DNA of 17,401 nt from assembly GCA_052168315.1 (NCBI GenBank), contig JBQLZO010000087.1, forward strand, positions 1 through 17,401, given 5' to 3'. The notes beneath the pieces are model-generated. The model did not search any database and was not told where the DNA came from. It saw only the letters and a program-made list of their open reading frames with translations. A program made the position numbers and the translations under genes. The DNA comes from JBQLZO01 sp052168315. GTDB taxonomy: Bacteria; Planctomycetota; Phycisphaerae; Phycisphaerales; UBA1924. This document shows positions 1 through 6,467 of the stretch, piece by piece; the stretch's first letter is position 1; the number at the start of each line of letters is the position of its first letter.

Positions 1-90
1 CCACCCGCCCTGTGTAGGAGGAGGAGTGAAGATGAGAAGTGGTAGCCCGGGGGGGGTTGGCTCGATGGTGGTGTGGGGGTGGGAGGGGGT
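1..90. repeat. Dispersed repeat module, copy 1 (cut by window edge)
   Basis: The window opens inside a repeated module. The string CCACCCGCCCTGTGTAGGAG is followed by a purine-rich stretch, then TAGCCCGGGG and GGCTCGATGG and a G-rich tail. The same order recurs at about 161-310, 1700-1850 and 3089-3235. The left half, which holds the hairpin arm in other copies, lies outside the window. No open reading frame here looks real. The stretch from 90 to 160 is G-rich low-complexity sequence in which I see nothing else. Confidence 0.7.
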
Positions 91-160
91 GTTGGGGGTG
101 CGCGGGTGGTTGGGGTGTGGGCGTTGTGCGCGCGGAGGGGATGATGTTGGGTGGAGGGGT

Positions 161-312
161 GTTGGGTGAGTGGAGAAGAGTGGGGCATGGGGCAGGGGGT
201 GTGCCTTGGCGGTTTGCCCGCCCGCCCTGTGTAGGAGGAGTAGGAAGAAGATTGAGATGTCGTCCCCCGGGGGGCTGGCTCGATGGGGGTGTGGGGGTGG
301 GAGGGGGATGGG
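161..312. repeat. Dispersed repeat module, copy 2
   Basis: This is a full-length copy. It begins near GGTGAGTGGAGAAGAGTGGG, runs through GGGTGTGCCTTGGCGG and CCCGCCCTGTGTAGGAGGAG, and ends with GGGGGGCTGGCTCGATGG and a G-rich tail. It stops right at the 3' end of the small membrane protein gene (stop at 317), so it sits in that gene's downstream region. The hairpin arms that are perfect in copy 4 are degenerate here. Dispersed intergenic modules of this kind behave like REP or MITE-type sequences; no transposase is encoded in the window. Confidence 0.75.
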
Positions 313-316
313 GGCG

Positions 317-583
317 TCAGGCTTCCTGCATGGCGTTGAGCATTGTGAGGGCGTCGTCGGGGGGCATTCCTTCGGCGACGAGTGCGGCGATTTCGCGTTT
401 GCGGGCGATGGTTGCGCCGGTGGCTCGGATGGCTTTGGCGGTTTCGGCGGAGAGGGCGCCTTCGGCGAGGTAGGCCGTGAGTTCACGGTCGAGCGCGCGG
501 GTGCGCGATTGTTCCCAGAGGGCTGCGGCTCCGATGAGCAGGCCGACGGCGAGGCAGATGAAGAGGAAGATCATGCCGTCCAT
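317..583 (-). CDS. Small single-helix membrane protein, function unknown
   Basis: An 88-residue protein not recognised as a named family. Residues 4-22 (from MIFLFI to GAAAL) form one hydrophobic segment at the N-terminus, so it is probably anchored in the inner membrane. A soluble alpha-helical tail of about 65 residues follows, with AEGALSAETAKAI near 40-52 and AALVAEGMPPDDALTMLNAM near 67-86; the last part looks like a short helical bundle. The start at 583 is chosen because a GGAG lies about 10 bases upstream. A second ATG three codons in (574) would also keep the whole membrane segment. The frame stays open further upstream, but that extension is proline/arginine-rich shadow sequence. 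The repeat module ends directly at its stop codon. Confidence 0.6.
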   Translation of the reverse strand: MDGMIFLFICLAVGLLIGAAALWEQSRTRALDRELTAYLAEGALSAETAKAIRATGATIARKREIAALVAEGMPPDDALTMLNAMQEA

Positions 584-864
584 GTGGTGGGGCTCCGTGG
601 CGGTGGGTTCTGGCTTGGTTTTGGTGCGTGATTGGGTTGCGGGTGGAGTGGCTTGTGGGGTGGGGGCTGGTGCGTGGGCGCTCGTTCCGGGGTGGAGCGT
701 ACCGGTTTGCTTGGGAATTCCGGTGTGGGGATTTCGTGGGTGGTGTGGGGGGGTGGTGGGGGCAGCGCGCGGGGGGGAAAGGGCGGTGGGCGGCGGGCGT
801 GTGGATCGAGACTTGTTCGGGCGGCATGGATGGCCGCACCGGTGGGGGGTGGGTGGGCGGCGGT

Positions 865-1530
865 TTACTCGTTCAGGGAGCCGCCGGTGCGTTGTTCCCA
901 GATGGCTTTGTCCATGCGGCGGGTCGGCACGCTCAGCAGTTCGCACGCGCGTTCGAGCACGCACACGGCGCGGACCTGCTGGCTGATGCTTTGTGCCCGG
1001 GGCTGGTCCAGCGCTTCGGCGAGGTAGTTGAGGATGTGGAGGTCGGGCTTGGTGGTGTCGGCGCCGAAGAGCATGCGGAGGTATTGGAAGCCGGCGAGCG
1101 CGAAGCCGGGGATGTCGAAGAGGAGGTAGTCGCCTGGGCGGGCCCACCGGGCCCAGGCGCGGAGGCGGTCGACTTCGGTCGGAGCGTCGAAGCGCTGCTG
1201 GATGTCGATGAGGTGATCGAGCACGCCGATGAGCATGGCGGCCTTGCCGGGGCTGTCGAGTTGGAGCGTGTCGCGCATGAAAGCATGCGGCGATTCATGC
1301 GTCGCGATGAACGCGCGGAGCTGCTGGCAGGATTGGATGGCGGGATGCTCGGCGGCGAAGCGCTTCACGCGGGGCTTGACGACGCGTTCGTACGGCTTGC
1401 GGAGCGAGAGCACGCAGTCGATGGTCTTGGTGGCCGAGGTGGAGCGCCAGGCGGGATCGTCGGGCGAGGGCGGCTCGGGGAAGTCGCGGCGGAGTCGATC
1501 GGCGAGGCGGTGGGCGTCGGCTTCGAGCAT
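865..1530 (-). CDS. Conserved-looking 221-residue protein, possibly helix-hairpin-helix glycosylase-like
   Basis: A soluble, mostly helical protein without signal peptide or membrane segment. The most family-like part is residues about 141-175, reading DIPGFALAGFQYLRMLFG and then ADTTKPDLHILNYL. A glycine-rich turn followed by KPDxHxLxxL recalls the region around the catalytic aspartate of HhH-GPD DNA glycosylase folds. This resemblance is by eye and weak. The remainder (KPYERVVKPRVKRFAAEHP, then LDHLIDIQQRFDAP) gives no further clue. The ATG at 1530 has no Shine-Dalgarno sequence, but a broken second copy of the gene at 2739-2886 keeps the same N-terminus (MLEADAHRLADRL), which supports this start. 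DNA repair or a related nucleic-acid role is only a suggestion. Confidence 0.6.
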   Translation of the reverse strand: MLEADAHRLADRLRRDFPEPPSPDDPAWRSTSATKTIDCVLSLRKPYERVVKPRVKRFAAEHPAIQSCQQLRAFIATHESPHAFMRDTLQLDSPGKAAMLIGVLDHLIDIQQRFDAPTEVDRLRAWARWARPGDYLLFDIPGFALAGFQYLRMLFGADTTKPDLHILNYLAEALDQPRAQSISQQVRAVCVLERACELLSVPTRRMDKAIWEQRTGGSLNE

Positions 1531-1643
1531 GGGGGGAGGTTAGCGGAGCGTTGGTGGCGGTCGGTGGGGTGTGGCGGTGAGTGCTCGTGTTCAGGCGGGT
1601 GAGTCACGGCGGTGGGTCGGTGTACACGGGGCTCGGGAAGGCG

Positions 1644-1664
1644 CCGAGGTCGGAGCGACCTCGG
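1644..1664. repeat. GAG-loop palindrome, copy 1
   Basis: Perfect 9-base arms CCGAGGTCG and CGACCTCGG enclose the loop GAG. A second nested pairing follows: GGTGGCAC at 1663-1670 can pair with GTGCCACC at 1685-1692. The same hairpin recurs at 2998-3022 and 3400-3424. It lies in a non-coding region between two minus-strand genes and could form an RNA hairpin; there is no U-run, so it is not a typical terminator. Confidence 0.8.
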
Positions 1665-1699
1665 TGGCACGGGAGAAGGGCTTGGTGCCACCCGTCGGT

Positions 1700-1850
1700 G
1701 TTTGGTGAATGGAGAAGAGTGGGCCACAGGCCAGCGGGTGTGCCTTGGCGGCTTGCCCACCCGCCCTTTGTAGGAGGCGTAGGAAAGGAGAGAAGCAGTA
1801 GCCCGGGGGGGCTGGCTCGATGGGGGGAGGGGGATGGGGAGAATGGATGT
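1700..1850. repeat. Dispersed repeat module, copy 3
   Basis: Same order of blocks as copies 2 and 4: TTTGGTGAATGGAGAAGAG, GGGTGTGCCTTGGCGGC, CCCACCCGCCCTTTGTAGG, TAGCCCGGGG and GGCTCGATGG. Arms GCGGGTG (1734-1740) and CACCCGC (1758-1764) can form a 7-base stem around a 17-base loop. This copy is part of direct-repeat arm A. Confidence 0.75.
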
Positions 1851-1933
1851 GGCGGCGGGGTGCGGGTATGGGGGTGTTCGATCCATCGATCCTGGAGTGG
1901 GGAGGGGCGAAGGTCGGCTCGAGGGTGACTCAC

Positions 1934-2629
1934 CTATTCGCACAGCTCATCGGAACTCTCGATGAGTATGGTGACGAGAGCGCCTCCGATGCAGCCATCG
2001 GCGGTCGAGAGATAGTCCATGATGTCGTGCCAGCTTTCGAAGTACATCCGCCACTCGTGGGAAGGGGCATGATCGGAGCTGTCTGCTGAGTAGTAGAAGG
2101 CGACAAGGCCCTCCAGGGCACCGATGCCGCGTATTAACGGGATGGCCTCGCCGTTCGCAACGACCCATTCGTATATTCTGTCTCGGTCGAGACTCTCAAG
2201 ATGCGAACAAGTCTGCAGGACTTCCACGGTGTGTCTGGCGAACTCCGCCACCTCATCGGGAAGGGCTGCCCTGCACACCTGTTCCCAGTGAACAACTTCT
2301 GTTCGGTAACTCTCTACTCGCAAGTCGTACTCAACGAACTCGCCGCTTTCCGACAAGAACAGCCACGCGCGGCCGCCGCCCCAATCGTCCATCTGAATAA
2401 CCGCGAGATCACGATGGCTGAGGGTCGTGAGTGCGTTGAGCTTGCGGAGTATTCGATCATCGCTTGCGGCCTTCTCCGGGTAGCGATGCCAGACTTCCTG
2501 CGGCACCAGCCGCACCGATGCGTTCGTCGTCTGTGATGGCGGTACGGGAGAGGGGGTGGAGCAGCCTGCTGTGCTGATTGAGGCAGCGGCGAGGAGGAAC
2601 AGGGAACGCCGGGCGATTCGCGTGCTCAT
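1934..2629 (-). CDS. Putative lipoprotein of unknown function
   Basis: A 231-residue protein with a lipoprotein-type export signal: RIARR at residues 4-8, hydrophobic SLFLLAAASIS, then the lipobox S-T-A-G-C with Cys23 as the acylated residue. A Pro/Ser/Thr linker (STPSPVPPSQTTN) follows. The mature part is mixed charged and aromatic (WHRYPEKAASDDRIL, DDWGGGRAWLF, HEWRMYFESWHDIMDYL), with no motif I can assign. It is probably anchored on the periplasmic side of a membrane. Its base composition is clearly less GC-rich than the core genes downstream, and it lies between the two arms of a direct duplication, so it may be a recent arrival or part of a duplicated segment. The start at 2629 is set by the signal peptide. 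Confidence 0.65.
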   Translation of the reverse strand: MSTRIARRSLFLLAAASISTAGCSTPSPVPPSQTTNASVRLVPQEVWHRYPEKAASDDRILRKLNALTTLSHRDLAVIQMDDWGGGRAWLFLSESGEFVEYDLRVESYRTEVVHWEQVCRAALPDEVAEFARHTVEVLQTCSHLESLDRDRIYEWVVANGEAIPLIRGIGALEGLVAFYYSADSSDHAPSHEWRMYFESWHDIMDYLSTADGCIGGALVTILIESSDELCE

Positions 2630-2738
2630 CGGACCTCCGGGAGTGCCGCTCGCGCGACTGATGCGGGACGCGTTTGGGGTTGGTCTGATGCCTCGCGCGG
2701 TGGCGGCGCATTACTGGTGTGATGGTAGTGCGGTTGGG

Positions 2739-2886
2739 TGGTCCAGCGCTTCGGCGAGGTAGTTGAGGATGTGCAGGTCGGGTTTGGTGGTGTCGGCACC
2801 GAAGAGCATGCGGAGGTATTGGAAGCCGGCATCGGAAGGTCACGGTGAAGGCGATCGGCGAGGCGGTGGGCGTCGGCTTCGAGCAT
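2739..2886 (-). pseudogene. Broken partial copy of the 221-residue gene
   Basis: Two separated pieces of the gene at 865-1530 survive here. The N-terminal codons (2852-2886, MLEADAHRLADRL) match 1496-1530. The segment 2739-2830 matches 1004-1095, which encodes GFQYLRMLFGADTTKPD and onwards. In the intact gene these are about 400 bases apart; here only 21 unrelated bases (2831-2851) separate them, and the second piece is out of frame with the first. The C-terminal portion is missing. The result cannot make the family protein. It is the clearest sign that this region was duplicated and then decayed. Confidence 0.85.
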
Positions 2887-2997
2887 GGGGGGAGGTTAGC
2901 GGAGCGTTGGTGGCGGTCGGTGGGGTGTTGAGGTGAGTGCTTGTGTTCAGGCGAGTGGGTCACGGCGATGGGTCGGTGTACACGGGGCTCGGGAAGA

Positions 2998-3022
2998 CAC
3001 CGAGGTCGGAGCGACCTCGGTG
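2998..3022. repeat. GAG-loop palindrome, copy 2
   Basis: Perfect 11-base arms CACCGAGGTCG and CGACCTCGGTG enclose the loop GAG. This is the corresponding element within direct-repeat arm B, two pairs longer than the copy at 1644-1664. Confidence 0.85.
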
Positions 3023-3088
3023 GCACGGGAGAAGGGCTTGGTGTCACCCGCCGCGGGAGGGAGTGTTGGTGCAACCCTGCCAGTTCAC

Positions 3089-3235
3089 AGGGCGGCGGGT
3101 GTGCCTTGGCGGCTTGCCCACCCGCCCTATGTAGGAGGAGTTGTGAAGATGAGAATTTGTAGCCCGGGGGGCTGGCTCGATGGTGGTGTGGGGGTGGGAG
3201 GGGAGGATGGGGAGGGAGAATGAATGTGGTGGCGG
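3089..3235. repeat. Dispersed repeat module, copy 4 with perfect hairpin
   Basis: Best-preserved copy. GGCGGGTG (3094-3101) and CACCCGCC (3119-3126) form a perfect 8-base stem around a 17-base loop containing GCCTTGGCGGC. Then come CTATGTAGGAGGAG, TAGCCCGGGG, GGCTCGATGG and the G-rich tail. A hairpin plus a conserved non-coding tail recurring between genes is a REP/MITE-like arrangement. Confidence 0.75.
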
Positions 3236-3277
3236 GGATAGGGGTGGTTGGGGTGGGCGGCGATGTGACGAGGGTGG

Positions 3278-3290
3278 CATCGGAGCGATG
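3278..3290. repeat. GAG-loop palindrome, decayed copy
   Basis: CATCG and CGATG enclose the same GAG loop, and GGTGGC follows as in the good copies. It appears to be a diverged relative in which compensating changes keep a 5-base stem. Confidence 0.5.
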
Positions 3291-3315
3291 TTGGTGGCGC
3301 GGGGATTGGGGAACT

Positions 3316-3483
3316 TGGTGCCACCCGCCGGGTCACGGGCGTTGCCCGCCTTCGGCTTTAAGTGTGAAGGCGGTGGGGTGCGTGGCGAGTTGGTGAAGAC
3401 ACCGAGGTCGGAGCGACCTCGGTGGCACGGGAAGGGAAATTGGTGCAACCCGCCACAGGAGGAGAAGTTGATGCCACCCGCAG
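3316..3483. repeat. Cluster of GGTGCCACCCGC-type short repeats and a hairpin
   Basis: The motif GGTGCCACCCGC or a close variant occurs at about 3316, 3441 and 3469, and also at about 1684, 3040 and 3067. Between them CCGCCTTC (3346-3353) and GAAGGCGG (3366-3373) form a perfect 8-base stem with a 12-base loop. The cluster ends a few bases before composition changes abruptly to AT-rich at the DUF4145 gene. Confidence 0.6.
3400..3424. repeat. GAG-loop palindrome, copy 3
   Basis: Perfect 11-base arms CACCGAGGTCG and CGACCTCGGTG around GAG, identical to the copy at 2998-3022. It lies about 80 bases beyond the 3' end of the minus-strand DUF4145 gene, outside the long direct duplication. This shows the element is dispersed on its own and not only copied with the duplication. 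Confidence 0.85.
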
Positions 3484-3504
3484 GTCTCGGCATGCTAACA
3501 GCAG

Positions 3505-4287
3505 TCAAGCAGGTCTCCGCCTCGTTCGCTTTTTCTTTTTCTTCGGTCCTTTACTGCGATTAAACTCCTTGGCCAGTTTCGTCACTGCTCGTCTCTTTGC
3601 ACCATACAGATCTTCAATCGCAATCTCCAGAATATCATATGCGCCAAGAAGAGTGTCTGAATCAACATCCTGTCCGGCATGGCTCCCATAGTTTCCAATC
3701 CACTTAACCGCCTCTAGCAAGTCTTTTACTGTTTGGTATTTCTCGGGCAGGGACTCAATCCTGCTGTGCAGGCTTATTGGCTTCCGAGTGCCCTTCACAA
3801 ATCTTCTCACACGCATTGAAGTTAAGATTGCTTCAATCGCCATCCTCGCACTGTTCGCTGCTGCATTAGGATTCGCAAAGAACAAAGAGAAGGACGAATT
3901 CAGTTGATCCACCACACTTTGCGGCGTTTCATTCGGAATGTCCATCATCACTAGGTTTGGGTGAAAGAACTTCGGACGATAGTAGTCTGTATATTGAATC
4001 GCTGGTTCGCCATTGGAATCATAGCCATAATCTTCCTCGACGCCACCACTACCTGCGCAGGCAACAATCTCTTTGCACGAGTCATTCTGACATCTAAGCA
4101 AACAGGAAAAAATATGTGTAATCCAATCTGGGCCCCAAGCTTCATTGGCTTGATCCCTGAGTGAATCTGCGCTTGTTTCATAGTTAAAGGTGTGGTCTTC
4201 AATCTTGAGTGTTGACCCGCATCGTGGGCATGGCCAACTCGGCTTCTGGGCCATTGTGAAGAAGGTTTTGAATACGGCTCTGTTCAT
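3505..4287 (-). CDS. Zinc-ribbon and DUF4145-domain protein
   Basis: A 260-residue protein. The N-terminus carries paired cysteines, CPRCG at residues about 20-24 and CQNDSC at about 66-71, consistent with a zinc ribbon. The C-terminal half fits DUF4145: NPNAAANSARMAIEAILTS near 138-156, then LLEAVKWIGNYGSHAG, then DTLLGAYDILEIAIEDLYG near 210-228. A basic tail (KKKKKRTRRR) ends it. DUF4145 proteins are often found near restriction and other defence genes, but the biochemical role of the domain is not established. Composition is far from the neighbours: about 42% G+C in 3601-3660 against about 65% in the adjacent thiolase gene (4681-4740), which suggests recent transfer. Start alternatives are 4287 and a Met at 4254; neither has a good ribosome-binding site. 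Confidence 0.75.
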   Translation of the reverse strand: MNRAVFKTFFTMAQKPSWPCPRCGSTLKIEDHTFNYETSADSLRDQANEAWGPDWITHIFSCLLRCQNDSCKEIVACAGSGGVEEDYGYDSNGEPAIQYTDYYRPKFFHPNLVMMDIPNETPQSVVDQLNSSFSLFFANPNAAANSARMAIEAILTSMRVRRFVKGTRKPISLHSRIESLPEKYQTVKDLLEAVKWIGNYGSHAGQDVDSDTLLGAYDILEIAIEDLYGAKRRAVTKLAKEFNRSKGPKKKKKRTRRRPA

Positions 4288-4372
4288 TGTATACCCAATT
4301 CGCTATTTATGCTGCTCGGTAGCAAGCTTGGCTGTGCGGTACCGCATCATATATCGACTGTTCCTAATGTGA

Positions 4373-5590
4373 TTAGCGTTCGACGATCATGGCGACGGCG
4401 TTGCCGCCTCCGAGGCAGAGGGCGGCGAGGCCTCGTTTGGCGTTGGTGCGCTTCATTTGGTGGAGGAGGGTGGTGAGGACTCGGGCTCCGGAGGCTCCGA
4501 TGGGGTGGCCGAGGGCGATGGCGCCGCCGGTGATGTTGACTTTGTCGAGGGGGATGTTGGCTGCGCGGGTGTTCTGGAGGGCCTGGACGGCGAAGGCCTC
4601 GTTGAGTTCGAAGAGGTCGATGTCGGAGGCTTTGAGCCCGGCTTTTTCGAGGACGGCGGGGACGGCGAGGGCGGGGGCGGTGAAGATGTCTCTTGGGGCG
4701 ACGCCGGCGGTGTGGTAGGCGATGATGCGTGCGAGGGGCTGGACGCCGAGTTGTTCGGCCTTGGCCGCGGAGGCGATGACGAGGGCGGCGGCGCCATCGG
4801 AGATTTGCGAGGCGTTGCCGGCGGTGACGGTGCCTTCCTTGTTGAAGGCGGGGCGGAGCTTGGTGAGGGTTTCGGCGGTGGTGTCGGCGCGGATGCCTTC
4901 ATCCTTGGAGAGGCCGCCTTCGGGGCCGGGGTTCTTGCGGTTGCCGAGTTGTTCGCCGGTGAGGGCGATGATCTCGTCGTTGTAGTAGCCCTTCGCGGTT
5001 GCTTCGGCGGCGAGTTTGTGGGAGCGGGCGGCGAAGGCGTCCTGGTCTTCGCGGGAGACTTCGTGCTTGGTGGCGGTGTAGTCGGCCGAGTCGCCCATCA
5101 TGCAGGATTCGAAGGCGCAGAAGAGGCCGTCGTGGGCCATGGCGTCTTTGGCGTCGGTGTTGCCGAACTTGGTGCCGTTGCGGATCTGGATGATGTGGGG
5201 TGCGTTGGTCATGTTCTCCATGCCGCCGGCGACGATGCACTGTGCATCGCCCGCGCGGATGGCCTGTGCGGCGAGCATGGCGGCCTGGAGGCCTGAGCCG
5301 CAGACCTTGTTGATGGTCTGGCAGGAGAGGGTGTGGGGGAGGCCGGCCTTGAGTGCGGCCTGTCGGGCGGGGTTCTGGCCGAGGCCGGCCTGGAGGACGC
5401 AGCCCATGATGGCCTCGTCGATGTGGTCGGCGGCCTTGTTGGTGGAGCCGAAGGCCGCATCGAGTGCGGCTTGGATGGCGAATGAGCCGAGGATGGGGGC
5501 GGGTGTGTTGCCGAGCGAGCCGAAGAACTTGCCGATGGGGGTGCGCTTGGCCGAGAGGATGACTGGGGTGGTGGCGGCGGAGTTGGACAT
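4373..5590 (-). CDS. Acetyl-CoA C-acetyltransferase (thiolase)
   Basis: A 405-residue protein of normal thiolase length. It catalyses the reversible condensation or cleavage of acyl-CoA units in the cytoplasm, in beta-oxidation or acetoacetyl-CoA formation. Cys97 in NKVCGSGLQA is the nucleophile, NEAF at 330-333 and His362 in GHPIGASGAR are the usual active-site signatures, and Cys392 in CLGGGNA is the second catalytic cysteine. The N-terminal TPVILSAKRTPIGKFFGSL is typical. The start at 5590 is supported by AGGAG about 10 bases upstream; the longer upstream frame is proline/arginine-rich shadow sequence. Which thiolase type (biosynthetic or degradative) cannot be told from the sequence. It is transcribed away from the CPBP gene and has no fatty-acid neighbour in the window. 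Confidence 0.95.
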   Translation of the reverse strand: MSNSAATTPVILSAKRTPIGKFFGSLGNTPAPILGSFAIQAALDAAFGSTNKAADHIDEAIMGCVLQAGLGQNPARQAALKAGLPHTLSCQTINKVCGSGLQAAMLAAQAIRAGDAQCIVAGGMENMTNAPHIIQIRNGTKFGNTDAKDAMAHDGLFCAFESCMMGDSADYTATKHEVSREDQDAFAARSHKLAAEATAKGYYNDEIIALTGEQLGNRKNPGPEGGLSKDEGIRADTTAETLTKLRPAFNKEGTVTAGNASQISDGAAALVIASAAKAEQLGVQPLARIIAYHTAGVAPRDIFTAPALAVPAVLEKAGLKASDIDLFELNEAFAVQALQNTRAANIPLDKVNITGGAIALGHPIGASGARVLTTLLHQMKRTNAKRGLAALCLGGGNAVAMIVER

Positions 5591-5716
5591 GGGGGATGCT
5601 CCTGTCGGCGTGCGTTGCGGCCGGGTCGGTGTGATGGGGATTGCGTGGATTTTGGGGTGTGAGCCGGGCCCGCGATGGGCGGCCGGTTCGGGCAACTGTA
5701 GGAGCGTTGGGACACG

Positions 5717-6403
5717 ATGAGCGAGGCGACCGCGGGGCTGATGGAGGGGGCGGTGGGGGGTGTTCGGCGGCGGGTGCGCTGGTGGCGGTGGGTGGAGATG
5801 TTGGTGTTGTTCGGGGTGGTTCCGGTGGTGCTGGATCTGCGGTGGTTCGGGCTGGCGCTCATTCCGATGCTGGTGGTGCTGGGGTGCGCGGCGGTGGGGG
5901 TGCTGCTGCTGGATCGGTCGTTCGAGAATCGTCGGTTGTGGCGTGTGGAGGGGTTGGGGCGGGAGCTGCCGCGGATCCTGTTGTGGTGGGTGGTGGGGGC
6001 GGCGGCGATGACGGGGTTCTTGCTGTGGTATGCGCCTGAGCGGATGTTCGGGTTCGTGCGGAGCGATCCCGGTCAGTGGGCGTTTGTGATGCTGGCGTAT
6101 CCGGCGTTCTCGGCGTTCATGCAGGGTGTTGTGTTCCGGTGCCTGTTCTTTCACCGATATGGTGAGTTGTTCCCTCGCGCGTGGATGCTGATCGGGGCGA
6201 GCGCTGTGGCGTTCGGTTGGGCGCACATCGTGCTTGAGAACTGGATCGCGGTGGCGTTCTGCACGGTGGGGGGCGTGCTGTTCGGGATCACCTACTATCG
6301 GACGCGTTCGAATCTCGCGGCGACTCTGGAGCAGGCTCTGTATGGCGATTTCATATGGACGATCGGGCTTGGGTGGTGGTTTTACTCGGGGCGGCTGGGG
6401 TGA
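5717..6403 (+). CDS. CPBP-family intramembrane protease-like protein
   Basis: A 228-residue integral membrane protein with hydrophobic segments near residues 27-40, 45-65, 87-104, 121-145, 155-172 and 176-192. It resembles the CPBP (CAAX protease and bacteriocin-processing, 'Abi') family: motif 1 as QGVVFR at 136-141, motif 2 as F166-x-x-x-H170, and motif 3 as NLAATLEQALYGDF from 199. In active members motif 1 is usually EExxxR and motif 3 carries a histidine. Here the paired glutamates are Q and G, and the motif 3 position is Q206, so catalytic ability is doubtful. The start at 5717 has GGAG about 13 bases upstream. It is divergent from the thiolase and ends shortly before the hydrolase gene. 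Its substrate is unknown. Confidence 0.7.
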   Translation: MSEATAGLMEGAVGGVRRRVRWWRWVEMLVLFGVVPVVLDLRWFGLALIPMLVVLGCAAVGVLLLDRSFENRRLWRVEGLGRELPRILLWWVVGAAAMTGFLLWYAPERMFGFVRSDPGQWAFVMLAYPAFSAFMQGVVFRCLFFHRYGELFPRAWMLIGASAVAFGWAHIVLENWIAVAFCTVGGVLFGITYYRTRSNLAATLEQALYGDFIWTIGLGWWFYSGRLG

Positions 6404-6467
6404 AGAGGGCATCCGGGATCCGGGATCGGGCATCAGGGGGAACGGGGGAAGCGGGGGAAGAAGGGGA

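Larger units (their letters stand above)
1496..1850. repeat. Long direct repeat, left arm (A)
   Basis: From CGATCGGCGAGGCGG in the start of the 221-residue gene, through its upstream region, to the G-rich tail near 1850, this stretch is closely matched at 2852 to about 3250. Shared blocks include GAGCATGGGGGGAGGTTAGC, GGTCGGTGTACACGGGGCTC and the CCGAGGTCG palindrome. A second matched block is 1004-1095 against 2739-2830. The arms flank the lipoprotein gene. The 403-base gap between the 221-residue gene and the lipoprotein gene (1531-1933) consists almost wholly of this repeat; I see no extra gene or clear promoter there. Confidence 0.85.
2852..3250. repeat. Long direct repeat, right arm (B)
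   Basis: Imperfect copy of 1496-1850, including the start of the broken gene, its upstream region, the CACCGAGGTCG palindrome and repeat-module copy 4. Compared with arm A it has many single-base changes and a replaced stretch near 3050-3090. Similarity fades in the G-rich tail near 3250. The 875-base gap between the lipoprotein gene and the DUF4145 gene (2630-3504) holds this arm, the pseudogene and the small repeats listed below; no intact gene is seen in it. Confidence 0.85.

Noticed and set aside
39..631. Plus-strand open frames of 144 and 153 codons
   Set aside because: They run through the repeat modules and antisense to the small membrane protein; composition is glycine/tryptophan/arginine-rich shadow coding.
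584..864. A gene or regulatory element in the gap between the two first minus-strand genes
   Set aside because: Only GC-rich low-complexity sequence without a plausible start, motif or hairpin was seen.
1644..3424. CRISPR array made of the repeated palindromes
   Set aside because: Copies are few, unevenly spaced and without uniform spacers, and no cas gene is present.
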